DNA of 64,000 nucleotides, from positions 310,001 to 374,000 of the forward strand of contig JAJEKV010000156.1 in NCBI GenBank assembly GCA_021234155.1, given 5' to 3'. This document shows, in pieces, positions 24,842 through 35,739 of this stretch. Each line of letters starts with the position of its first letter. The first letter of the stretch is position 1. The position numbers and the translations under genes were made by a program. The DNA is from Isoetes taiwanensis (lineage: Eukaryota > Streptophyta > Lycopodiopsida > Isoetales > Isoetaceae). The notes under the pieces are model-generated. The model saw only the letters and a list, made by a program, of their open reading frames with translations, was not told where the DNA came from and made no database searches.

Positions 24842-25340
24842 TATTTTTTTTTTTTTTTTTTTTTTTCCCCTTCACGTCGCATGCGACGTATCCACGTGGC
24901 TTTTTTTTTTTGCCACGTGGCTTTTTTATATAAATATTTTTTTTTTTTTTTTTATTTTTTCCCCTTCACGTCGCATGCGACGTATCCACGTTTTTTTTTT
25001 TTTTGCTACGTGGCTTTTCTACACGCGGATTTTCGAATTTTCCACGTGTCTGTTCCACGTGTCACGTCGCATGCGACGTATACACGTGGCTTTCACGGCA
25101 CGCGTGGATTTTGGTGATGTTCCACGTGTATATTCCACGTGTATATTTCACGTGTGACGTGCCATGCGACGCCTCAAGGCGACGTCTGCGCCACGCGTCA
25201 CGGCCACGCCGGCGACGTCTGGCGACGCCGCCAACGCCAGATGCGACGCGACGCCGCATGCGACGAGAAGCCTGGAACGACGTAGCGGCGTGACGCCCGA
25301 GCGACGCCGCCAGCGTCGCCGTCAGAGACGTCGCTATTAC
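24842..25340. repeat. CACTA-like subterminal region: poly-T blocks and 14-bp palindromes
   Basis: Three runs of poly-T are interleaved with cacgtcgcatgcgacgta at 24,873, 24,967 and 25,063 and with repeated ccacgtgtct/ccacgtggct words. After 25,150 the sequence becomes rich in gcgacgcc. Repeated palindromes next to a terminus are where CACTA accessory proteins bind in known elements; binding here is inference. Confidence 0.7.
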
Positions 25341-25373
25341 ATGCCGTCGCTAAATGGCCTTTTTCTTGTTGTG

Positions 25374-27100
25374 AACATTCCATTTCCTGACTTTATACTC
25401 CCCCACATCTCCACATAGCCATCTATCTTCTTCCCTACAAATCCAAAGAGCATATTCACATTCCTAGTAATCTTCTTGAAGATCCTCCCATCACCTTCTC
25501 CAACAATATGAAACTAGAGCTTTAAATATCGTCCATGAAATCCATCTATCATTTTCCCATAATAGCCCAACATTTTCCTGTGCATTTCTCAACATATTCT
25601 ATCAAGAAAGGACTAGGTGTAATTGAGTTTAGCTTATACCTTTATATGGTATATGCTTATATCCAAAGATGCTTTTCTCATTGTGATAATGTCAAAATGG
25701 AGATTGTTTTAATGTAAAAAATGGGGAAAAATTGAAGCAGTTGATAAAATATTTGCAAGGGAAACTACTATTTAAGAAGTGTGAAATCATGCCACAAAGA
25801 AGGAAGTAGTGAATGTATAGTTTAAAGCCCATCGTGCAATGTATGGAGTACATGTTGAGGAAGTACCTCTAAGTTGCGAATGATTCCCAAATAGAGTTAG
25901 ATGCCAACTTGGATTTGATGAAAATGTTATTTAAAAAGTATATTGTAATTACTTGAGATTTATTTTATCTACACCATCTGAGATGTCCTGCATGCAATAT
26001 TTTAGAACTACACTAGAAAACGGTGTCCACGGTTGCTTATTGTGTGTCACAAAATTTTAAGGGGAATTGTGGGAAGAATAGCTCAAGAACAAATCATCAA
26101 TTCGAGAGAGATTGAATTTTGATCCAATAAAAATTTTTATGCAACTATGTTCCTTAGCTTAATACAATGCCAATACCTAAATCTACAAAAGCTAGAATAA
26201 AAGACCTTCCCAAATCATCTGTTAGGCAAGAATCTTCCGATGTTCTTAAGACAAAAACAATCAACAACCGTTCTCCTCCATAATATCCATGAATAAAATG
26301 TGGCATCGATTCTATGAAGGAGATACCCATTAAAATGGGTGCATGCATCTTCTATGCCATGCCATTCAAACTTTCAAGCATTAACATTTTCGACTCAATT
26401 TATCTACTAAACGTTTTTGGACAATTGAGAATTCTCCGGGGTACCGAAAAAACCCCAAACTGTTAAGCCCACCCTCTTAAAAGAAAACTCAAAAAAGCTT
26501 TCCACCAGACTAGAGAAATCAAATTTCATAAGTAGATACGGAGGTTGATCAGCCACTACATGTGCTTTTGCAGATATCCCCAGTGATGGCACTAGCATCT
26601 TCTATCATAGTTGACTAACAAGCCACCCAACTATATACACTGAGAACATGTTTGTACATATTCATCAGCAGGCCTATTACTATAAAGGAATTCCCTTCGA
26701 AAGCCCTCTAGTATGAGGGTAAGCATGCACAATGATGAGCATATTATGCTCTCTTTGTGCTAAGTCCCGTAGATCTTTTGGATTCCGTGGACAATACAAA
26801 AGATTAAATTTAATTCCTTTATTACAAGTATTGTCGATATTGTTAACATATTTCCTTCCTGTTCATCTTCATGTACAACTTCCCTTGCATGATTCATACT
26901 CCTGCCACACCACCAAGAACGATTGGACTAAAAATACTATTGCCAGCCTTCTTTGCAGCCTTGGCTATTATAGGAGCTTTGTCTTTCTTTCTCTTAGAGA
27001 TATTGTTTGCATCTTTAAGATAAAATACTACCTTTCAAAAACAGTGTTAAAGAAATCTTCTTTTTGAGTCCTAGTAAAAAGAATGGAGCTCAGACATATG
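25374..27100 (-). other. A+T-rich stretch with decayed coding-like sequence on the minus strand
   Basis: No intact gene. Between about 27,060 and 26,150 the minus strand reads as coding-like sequence broken by stops and frame changes. Pieces include a 63-residue frame at 26,598-26,407 (with DQPPYLLMKFDFSSLVESFF) and a 64-residue frame at 26,348-26,154 (with FIHGYYGGERLLIVFVLRTS). The amino-acid balance is more protein-like than in the neighbouring DNA, so this may be a dead gene. I do not recognise the family. Confidence 0.28.
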
Positions 27101-27108
27101 GATGTAAG

Positions 27109-27940
27109 CATGGAAAAAATTAGTGGCTATTAATAGCCAAATGGCGATTTTTTAGGGGATCTAGACAATTTTTGCGGCGAATTTTATGAAGAAGGGTTTC
27201 TTTAAAAAAAAAAAAAAATAGCCATAGTTAAAACAAGTATTCCATTATTTTTTTAGGATTAGCCAAACTATTTTCCCTATTTTCCTTAAAGAAAAAAGGA
27301 TTAGCCTTTCTTTATATTATAATATTTATATATTAAACCATTAATAGCCAAACAAAAATAAATTTTTATTATAGACTTTTATACATCCCCACCTACCATC
27401 ATGAGTGATAGTAGTTTTTCAAACTATGAATTTCTATTACATATACCACACATGCATCTTCAAAAAAGAATTGTAAAAGATGGCCAATATTCCTCTAGAT
27501 GCCCGAATTGATTGCATAACGTCTTCCTTCAAGGGTTAGGGATAAGTGCAATTTGATCACAATATCTAGAAGTTGTTGTTGCATTAAATGTAGTTCAGAC
27601 TATGGATGTTATAAGCTATGTTGTGAGCTTCTATTAAAAGTTTTTTAATATTATTGTACGTTCCTTGATTGTTGATTATTATTTGTAATTGCAGTATAAT
27701 ATATCTAAAGCTACAAATTTTAATTTACATTTTTTTTTTTTCAGTTAGGAAAATATAGCCAAGTAAAAGTTTATAAGTTTATAATACATAATTTAAAAGT
27801 TTCGCCAAGCCCAAATACATATAAATCTGATAATAATAATAACTTTAGCCAAATGTATATCATAAAATACTGTAAAATTTTGAAAAATAGCCAAATCATT
27901 TTTTATAAAAAAATATATAGCATGCTTAATTTTTTCCCTG
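27109..27940. mobile_element. Non-autonomous hAT-type element (832 bp)
   Basis: The element begins catggaaaaaatta at 27,109 and ends taattttttccctg at 27,940, giving a terminal inverted repeat that matches at 13 of 14 positions. It is flanked on both sides by the same 8 bp, gatgtaag (27,101-27,108 and 27,941-27,948). An 8-bp target duplication with CA-starting ends is the hAT pattern. The interior is A+T-rich, has no transposase, and repeats tagccaaa or ttggcta words roughly ten times, as subterminal binding sites often are. It must be mobilised by a transposase encoded elsewhere. Confidence 0.85.
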
Positions 27941-30839
27941 GATGTAAGTGTCATCAATTTTTCTATTGATATTCTCTAGATGCTTTGTGAAGCATACCAA
28001 GAGTGCAAATCACTCATGGAAATCTAGATAAGGAACAACCGAATGTCTGTTGTCAGTGATTGCCTTTTCTTTTTGCATAATAAATTCATGGACTCTTTTG
28101 TCCCCGAAACAACACAGAATCTGCCTATTCAGCTCAGAATATCCTAATGAAATCAACTAATGATCCCAAAGAAAGGTTGCAGAGCTGGGACCAATCTGAA
28201 ATAGTTGTACACTAAATTAGTATTCACGGATTTTCTGAATACAACATATACAAAGCATTAAGTATAAAACATATGCAACAGATGAAGACCACAATCTATC
28301 CTTAGAGGGGTTGTCAGAATCTTGTAGATAGATGTTTAACAAGTCTTTAGAGTCTAATCTAAAGCCTAATATCCTTAGAACTAGAACCTTGTCTAATACT
28401 AAGTCTTTCTGTCTTTGTAAACAAAGTAGTCAAAATTTTGTACATATGTTTATTAGCTATTAAATCTCAATGAGCTCAACTCATGTGAGAAATGAGTAAA
28501 AAGATAATCTTGTACATTTATAAAAGCAACCCAGTATAAAAGCAACCCAGTCTGTTTTGCATGTGCCTTTGGGAAAAGCAAGTCTGACAAACTCTGAAAT
28601 TCAGCTACACGATTCAATGCACTTGAACTCTCTAGCAAATCTGCTCCGCTATAACATCTTTCATTTCTCACCATACCTCCAATTTTGGAAAAGAAATTTT
28701 CACAAACATCAGAGCCTGTAGATTCTAATGGAACAGCGAGATGCCCAAAATCATCTCTAAAATATGTAATCAATAGCACAACATAGTGGCATGAGATCTG
28801 AATGTCCATAAATGTTTGCTGACTAACAAAATTTTTGGATATAGAGTGATGATTATGATCTATTAGCCACAACCTCCATAACCTAACACATATATTAGTT
28901 CATGTTAATTGGCTATGTTATTTGCTTCCTTAAAAATAACATGGAAAACGCTAAATACAATTCAAAAATACCTAAAGAAAAAAGAGACAGTTGAAGCAGC
29001 TTTAACTCGATCACGCAAACCCATGGTAGGTGATAGAAAGATGTCAATATACAATGCAACCACTGAAAGATATGTTTCTGTACCTAGGGTTCTCATTGGT
29101 GGGCCATTCAAACCATTATGAAGCTTTTGTAGACACATTTGTACTTTCCCAGATGCAATGCATTGGGCTGCTCTCCAATTCTGCCTGTCTTTTCTTTCTA
29201 CATCATTCAACACCTTGTCAATTATCAAAAACATGCCAGACATCATTCAAAGTTACAAGGTCATTTCCAAGGTATAGTCTTCTTGATGCATTATCCATTG
29301 GGTTTATGAGTTTTTTTCCATTATGAATGAAATCCTGATCATGCAACCCATATATGCTTCCATCTTCCCTTATACTTGCATTGAAAATCATTCCTTCCCA
29401 TGGTATGGCATAGCAACAATTCTTACCTTTATGTGATGTGTAATCTTGGATCATGCAAGCTTTACGTCTTGCATCCCCGTCAGATGCATGTCCTATTAGT
29501 GGCCCTATTATGGATCTTAGATGAACATCCCATAATCTTAATATCTCCTGCCATTGAGATCTCACATGAGTGTGGTCAAACCTATTGCAAGTCAATTGGA
29601 CTACCAAAACTAGCTTTGGCAACTTCACATGTGAAGGGTTAACTATAAGAACTCGTGCATAATGTGCAATGACATTCTTTTCAAAAGCTTGAACAATGTT
29701 ATTATAGCCTACATCACTGGAGCCAACATATACAACAAATGATGCATTGCACTTGTGGGTTTCCTTGTTACCACAAAAACCAATCAATCAATCATCTCTA
29801 GCAAGCCAATGAATTGATTGCTTGACCACAGTCTCATCCTCGGCTACTATTACTGGTACACTGCCTTGTGACAACTTAATTTGTGCATATATTTCATGTA
29901 TGTCTTTGCAAGATGAATAAAAGTTTGTTCTTGTATGCCAAGCTTATCGACAAAACTTTTTCTTGTAGATCGTTGGGTCGTAGAAATGCTTGGACCAGCA
30001 AAATTGATGGACAAGAAATTATGCATCCTAGTGCCTCCCCATATTTTAATTGTTTCAAAAAGTGCCTTTGTAGTGTCCGTGTATCTTTTGCTCTGACCTG
30101 GCCGAATGATATTCCGTGCAATATCTGTAAGAAAAGTCCACAACCCTTGCCTCCCATCAGACGATGAGCCTCTACAATATGATGGCAGAACTTTTGCACA
30201 TCTTTACGGTTCATAGATTCTGCCAAAGTTCCATGCAAGGATCTTGACCGCATTGAAAGTGCAAGAGCTCTTTGTTTACTGAACCATAACTCTCTCTTTA
30301 ACTTCCTTACCTCCACCCTTGCCTTTCTAAATAATTTGGCTATTTCAGTATTTGTCAAATACTCTACTCTTATCCCTGTCTCTGTGCTTCTCGTACCCCT
30401 TGCCTGTTTACCTTCATGTTGTCTTTGAACCCTCATGTGAAAATCCTTTTCCTTGGGAATAGAGGCACAAAACGAGCATTGCAAATTCTCGAAACACTTT
30501 CCATCATTTGAAATCCTTGTACAATTGACATGCCTAAATGTCCCTTTAATTTCAATAATTTCTCCTTTATATTCAAGTCTGCTCTCCAACTTAGGCTCAC
30601 AATACCATTTATTTCCAGCTTTGGATTCGTTTCTAGAACATCCTTGTAAACTTGCAAATATACTTAAAAAATATTGCGAAATGTTAGTAGACTTACGAGT
30701 TCTTGAAGTTGATCCCACTTCCTTTGTTTCGGATGAAGCGCTTGCATGTTATTCCAGAACGTTAAATGAAGCACAAAAATCTACCCCAAGTATGAAAGAG
30801 CAGAACCTGAAGTTTTTATGTCATGCTATTTGAGTTAGT

Positions 30840-31690
30840 GATTCGTATCTATTGATTATGAAATTTGCATAGTGACAACTTGGAAGGGCCCATGTCCCAT
30901 GCATAGTTAAACCCCTATTTCCTACATTAGGATGTGTTTACACCTATTTTGTTCTCATTCGTAAAACCTTTTCGAAAGTTAATTCCCTTAACAATGAAAA
31001 CCCTTCGAAAGTAGAATCTTCAAAGAACATGTGCCGGATTGGACACAGGAGTGCCGGATTGGACAAACTTGTTGGGTTAAACTACTACCTGTCGGATTGG
31101 ACAGACCTGGAGTGCCAGATTGTGGTGGTCGAACCAGGCCTGGTACCATCTAGAACTGTAAATCGATGCACAAAGACTCTATTACACTCAACGATGCCCA
31201 AATGAACAGTGCTTTTGTCCATGTGAACGGTGCTTTTTTATCCAATTTAGTGAGTTCTAGGAAGCACCAGAAAATACTTAAACCACTTTGGCAGTCTTGA
31301 ATATGCCACTGAAAATAAACCTCTGAAACATGCAGTATCCAAATAAACCAAGTAGACAGACATGGATGGACCTCTTTAGAATGTGCATGCAATCATAAAT
31401 ATCAACTCTAGATCAAAAACTTTGATATGATTGCATTCATACCTTTAGTGGTTGTTGTAGAAAATGGAATAGTTCAAAAACCACCTTATAATCTTCCAAG
31501 TGCTTACCAAGTAAACCAAGTAAAAAAAAACCAAGTAAACCAAGTATACCACAGACATGGATCAACCACAGTAAATCTGAATACATGGACTTTGCAGCCA
31601 TCAATACACAGACATTTACCATTTAGCAGCCACAACATAAAACTATAATCTGTTTATGCATAAAATACAGAAGCATACCGTTCAATTCGT
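30840..31690 (-). other. Non-coding spacer or large intron within the transposase-like gene
   Basis: Between the zinc-finger block and the central block the minus strand has no usable frame. The segment carries the small repeat gtgccggattggac described separately and is otherwise A+T-rich. Its right border is a plausible donor (ACGAG/gtacaa near 31,740). The acceptor is not clear, so this is either an intron or an insertion. Confidence 0.4.
31031..31125. repeat. Short repeat gtgccggattggac, about 4 copies
   Basis: Two exact copies at 31,031 and 31,051 are followed by variants near 31,090 (tgtcggattggaca) and 31,112 (gtgccagattgtgg). The spacing is 20-40 bp and no coding frame is associated. 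Confidence 0.7.
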
Positions 31691-32556
31691 TCATGAAAAT
31701 TCTAACTCAATCTGTTCATGCATGTTATAACAAATTGTACCTCGTGTAACGAAAGAAAACAGGCTGAGTTGCTTTGGGTCTGCTACATCCTTCCTTGGAT
31801 GACCACCAACATTATTTCCTTCTTTCTTTTTGATCTTTTCCTCAAGCGCCATTGCACTTCTGACATGCCTGGATGACTTGATGTGCTCTTTTAAATTGAA
31901 ACAAAGATCACCAGCACGTGGAAACAATGCCAAAGTCTTCAAACATATGCGGCAAATTATGTTTATGTCACTCAGATTTGCATAACCATTTACCGTAGCT
32001 TCATAGAACTCAAAAGGAACATCGGTTTCCTCAACAACCTTAGCTACTTCCATCGACGAACATGAATCCACCTCAGCTTTGTTTTTTTCTTGGATGTTCT
32101 CAGCTCCAGAGTTACTTTCTGAACAAATATTCTTGTCTTCATTTTGGTGCTTGCGCTCATAATTTTCAACATGAGATCTAGTCTTACAACGATGTTTTAC
32201 AAAATTATAAATTGTGTCATGATTACCTTTTCCATACTGCATATCACACTCTATGCACCAAACATAGAATTTGGCCTGTCCATTCACATCAGCAGACATT
32301 ATCTCACACTGATCTTTCCTACCATGATTCCAATAATTATCGGTCATCTTTTGATTCAAGTCTCTTTGCCATTTAATAACCTGTGCCTTCCTCGCTAGCT
32401 TGCTTTGTAATCTGGGGGGCATTATGAAATGTAATCCGCTCTGTGTTCCAGCCTAATGTTACGATCTCGCAATTTCTTACAGTAAAAAACTATATTCAAT
32501 TTAGTTCCCTTCAACATTTCAAAACTTGTACATGCATCATTCTTCTAGCTAACATT

Positions 32557-32805
32557 TCACTTGAGATTGCTTGATCTCGACGAATCCAAAATCCAGGCAT
32601 TACCATGAAACCTATATTTTCCTCCTTTAAATCTATCATCTTCATCTACACTAACGCTTTCCATGAATCCACCATCAAAGGGAGCGCCATTGCTAAAACT
32701 GACCACGGTGGCATGGCTCGAATAAAAACTCCATGCAAGAATATTCAAACCTTCAGTCTCAACTTTAACATGTTCACTACTAGCATCAACCGCCTTTGCT
32801 CCCAT
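32557..32805 (-). CDS. Hypothetical 82-residue frame upstream of the transposase-like gene
   Basis: An ATG frame on the same strand as the transposase-like gene and 135 bp upstream of its first block. The protein is acidic, with HVKVETEGLNILAWSFYSSH near the N-terminus and DEDDRFKGGKYRFHGNAWIL near the C-terminus. Its amino-acid balance looks natural, but I do not recognise it. It could be a first exon of the same gene, a captured exon or a chance frame. Confidence 0.25.
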   Translation of the reverse strand: MGAKAVDASSEHVKVETEGLNILAWSFYSSHATVVSFSNGAPFDGGFMESVSVDEDDRFKGGKYRFHGNAWILDSSRSSNLK

Positions 32806-34310
32806 TGCTCAAGCTACAGATTCACCTGTCAATGTTTAGGGGCACCATCGCCTGTGCTCCCACAAGATCATAAAGCTGTTGCAGATTCCTGTGGATCTGT
32901 TAGATACCATACTCAAGTTGCAGATCTGAGCTTCAAAAGAAGATGCTGCTGTTTTTTCTAGGGGATGCAACTGGTTGAGTTCGACTTTGTTTTGCAATAC
33001 CCCTGACGACCAATTTCTCCATGTTGCATGGTCCTATTCCCAGATGGATAAGAGGTCTGGTTCTTCCTATATAGCGGTTTGTCCTCGTCTTCTTTTATCT
33101 GCCTTTGATACAAATTTCTCTGCTTCAATGCTTAGTGCTACACTGTCCTATGCAGGATCAGCTTTTCCCTTGGAAGTTGAAGCATCAAGACTATCCAAAC
33201 TTTCAAGCCATAGCAGGGAAAGAGGTAAGTCTTTTTGATCTAAAATATTCCAGATTTTGTGTTCATTTCATCTACAAAGAAACCTCATTATTTTCTACCA
33301 AATGTTGTTGAATCGGTAACAACTACCCCAGATGCTAAAGAAGGAAGGGATTCATTCTAGATGGAATCCGAAGAGCTATAGCAGGAATGAGGACTTCAAA
33401 GTTCTGCTTACATTCTTGCTCAAGCTTTTTGCAACGAGACAGCTGGGCTTTACCAAATTATTCTGCAGATGAATAGTCAACCCTGATCAGTAACAAGGCA
33501 TTTAGCTTTTTTCTTATCATGCACTAATAACACAAGATTTAGAATTTGAATGGAAATTCTGGCAATTTCAGAGCAGATGTGGAGATGCGTCACAGTGATC
33601 CTCAAGATGTGGATCTAGGATAATGCTCATTCATAACATTAGAAATAAATAAAAATGAGACTCTGGGCATATTATCACACTCTTCATATTACCATTTGCA
33701 AGCAAGATTGCATGGTCCAATTGGAGGACTGAAGGGTAACACGTTATGGCAAATAACCAACCATGCATCTAAATAGGTCACAGGAAACATTACCAGATGC
33801 ACAGAAGAAGCAGCCTTGAGGTGTTCGAATCCTCAAGACACTACCAGACGTTTGCTCTCCAAACTCCAATCCTGCAAGAAGACAACGCAAATCACCAATA
33901 AATGTCAACATAAAACTAACAAAAATGCATTTGTCGTGAGATTGCAAGAGGTGATCTTACCTAAGGGTCCAAATTCATGCTATTAAAGCTTAGTGAAGAA
34001 GTTGAAAAGTATGAATCTAAATTCTTTCTTTGAATAGTTGATCGAAATGAAAAATGGCCCACTCCCTTCCTAGCTTTGAGTTAACCAATCAACCAATTCC
34101 TAGCTCTGAGTTAACCAATCAACCCATCTCGTGCCATACGAGAAGTCCTATCCCGCCATCACCAACCCCTCGTCATACGGATATGGTTTAAAAAACAAAA
34201 TACGTTATTTCACTAGTACGTATACGACACGTAAGACCAAAAAAAAAACCCCTTTTCGTCCACGCAAGTGGTACATACGAATTATATTAAGTGATACCCT
34301 TGAGTAGCAT
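32806..34310. other. Intergenic stretch without a confident gene
   Basis: One exon-like piece is visible on the plus strand at about 33,155-33,224, bordered by tatgcag and gaaagag/gtaagt and reading DQLFPWKLKHQDYPNFQAIA. I cannot link it to other exons. A 7-bp stem with a 9-nt loop (cttgagg/cctcaag, near 33,813) superficially recalls a tRNA T-arm but has the wrong loop. About 34,060-34,110 repeats cctagctctgagttaacc twice in slightly different form. Confidence 0.35.
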
Positions 34311-34320
34311 CCATGTGTAT

Positions 34321-35739
34321 ATGGCTTCGTTCATGTTGGCTCCACAGTCAAAAGTACAACTTATCGTCAGGATTGTCGGGAACTTCATCTGGGGGGGGAA
34401 CAGAGGAGGGTGCTGCTGTCAAAGTCAGTTGGGATGATCAATTTTCTTTTGTAGAGCAAGGTGGTGATTTCTAAGTTTATTTGGAGAATTTTGAATAATG
34501 TGGATGAGTTCCGGGGTTCCCGTCTTGTTTATCAGTCTTTGCAAATGTGCATCTCTTTTGGATCTCCATCTCTTAGGCCACTTTTCCCCTGGGCTCTGTT
34601 TTATACACTGACCCCATACCCCAATGCATCCCCATTTCTTAGAGGATTGTTGGTTGCGTGGGAGACTGTACAATCTCTGTTTCACTTTCACCATCTTGCA
34701 CACACTAGCACTACTGCAAGTTGTTGGTGGATTCTATTGGACGGTGGTCCTCTGGTATCTTCACTCCACCCATTGACGCAGCGTCGATGGAGATCAACAG
34801 GTGTGTGTCTGATATCTGATTGGTATAATAATCAAAGGCAGTTGCTGACATGGGAAGAGTTTAGAGTTAACTTCCTCCTTTTAAGGTGGGATCGGGCTAT
34901 TTGGCAAAAGGTGTCTTCAATTCTTCCTCCAGTAGCACAAGTGGATGACCCCCAGCCTTGGATAGTTCGTGGGCGTGTCAAAGCAGATAAGTTGGTGAAT
35001 TCCATGTACAAGGTTTTGCTTGCTGTGGACATCTTACCTCCTTCGTCCAAGTGGCCTTTGGTCATTCCTAGGGATCGGCAGAAAGCAGTATAGAAATGGG
35101 TATGGGATAAACTTCTCCATCCCAAAGTATCTGTTTTATGGTGGCAAGTCATTCATCGTTGTCTGCGCGTTAATATTCTGGTGCACAAATTTCGTCCAGA
35201 GGTCTCTGCACTTTGTCCCTTATGTGCACAGAGGGACGAGACAATTGAGCATTGCTTCTTCCTATGTAGACATGTCAGACATGCTTGGTTGTGGCTTCAA
35301 GGCCTCTTTCGTTGCAATTTGAATAGCCAGCAGGTGTTATTAGCAGTCTATCCAAATAGTTGGGATAATTTGGCAAAAAGGGCATTTCATTTGGCTTCTG
35401 CATGGATCATTTGGTCCATTTGGAAAAGAAGGAATCTTCTCATATTCAAAGGTCTTGCTTGTTCAGATGCACAGATCCTTCTTGATGCCCAGCAACGAAT
35501 TGTCAAAGCATTCAGGTGCTCATCAATTGCTAATGAGGTGAAGAGCCATATTTGGGAGCACTATCTTTAGATTCATACTTACTTATGAGTTTTTGCTTGC
35601 TCTTCATATTGTTTAGATGTTGTACTTGAGTGGGGTGGTTTTGCTCTGGTGGACATTCTCTCCATTGAGTTTTTAGTCCCTATTGTACTTTGTAACTTTC
35701 TCTAGATAATAAAGGCTCAAGTCCTTCAAAAAAAAAAAA
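34321..35739 (+). mobile_element. LINE (non-LTR) 3' fragment with poly-A tail
   Basis: Sequence from 34,321 translates as the end of a LINE reverse-transcriptase region (ASFMLAPQSKVQLI...NFIWGG), changes frame near 34,400, and then stays in one frame from 34,461 to the stop at 35,570 apart from one internal stop. The element closes with aataaaggctcaagtccttc and A12 at 35,728-35,739, a LINE-type tail. The 5' part is missing, as in most LINE insertions. I could not find a matching target duplication for the flank tattgcattctg. Two other copies of the family lie on the minus strand at 45.4-47.3 kb. Confidence 0.8.
34461..35570 (+). pseudogene. LINE ORF2 C-terminus with zinc-binding (zf-RVT) domain
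   Basis: One frame broken by a single tag stop at 35,091-35,093, between DRQKAV and KWVWDKLLHP. Downstream lies the zf-RVT signature of plant LINEs: WW near VSVLWWQVIHRCLRVNILVH, then CPLCAQRDETIEHCFFLC (Cys-x2-Cys ... His-x4-Cys), then HAWLWL and the WIIWSIWKRRNLLIF segment typical of the C-terminus. In an active element this domain would sit behind the reverse transcriptase and bind nucleic acid. The stop and the missing RT core make this copy inactive. Confidence 0.8.

Larger units (their letters stand above)
18046..25373. mobile_element. Probable CACTA (En/Spm-type) element; right end clear, left end tentative
   Basis: The right terminus ends ...ggcctttttcttgttgtg at 25,373. Read inward on the minus strand this is cacaacaagaaaaaggcc followed by gcgacgg repeats, the look of plant CACTA ends. 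Just inside are three copies of the 14-bp perfect palindrome cgtcgcatgcgacg (24,875, 24,969, 25,065) and G+C-rich gcgacgcc stretches. The left end is proposed at 18,046 because cacattaaaaaagatgc resembles the terminus and because gccgcatgcgacgcgg follows about 75 bp inside. The 3-bp flanks (ctt and aac) do not match, so this left boundary may be wrong and several elements may be nested here. Contents are a pyrimidine tract, a kinase-like relic, a telo-box repeat block and exon-like pieces of a possible second transposon gene. No TNPD transposase was found. Confidence 0.45.
28453..32422 (-). pseudogene. Decayed DDE-like transposase gene with two zinc-finger-like motifs
   Basis: The first block (32,422-31,691) has two C2-H2-like motifs, C56-x2-C59-x17-H77-x6-H84 and C157-x2-C160-x19-H180-x5-H186, and ends at a splice-like ACGAG/gtacaa. 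Later blocks lie at about 30,718-29,894 (a Cys-rich segment near CTRISNDGKCFENLQC, then a basic helix), 30,143-29,850, 29,787-29,218, 29,246-28,962 and 28,872-28,453. Three acidic motifs are spaced like a DDE triad in an RNase H-like domain: AEDETVV (about 29,840), HASDGDARRK (about 29,480) and STGSDVCENFFSKIG (about 28,715). Frame changes between blocks and an in-frame stop (LARDD-stop-LIGFCG, about 29,795) show decay, although some breaks could be introns. It resembles conserved uncharacterised plant proteins with a transposase-like core. Assignment to hAT, P or KDZ superfamilies is open. The hAT MITE lies 0.5 kb beyond its 3' end, perhaps by coincidence. Confidence 0.6.

Noticed and set aside
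33813-33836. tRNA T-arm-like ttcgaatcc
   Set aside because: The stem forms with a 9-nt loop instead of 7, and no acceptor, anticodon or D-arm is present.
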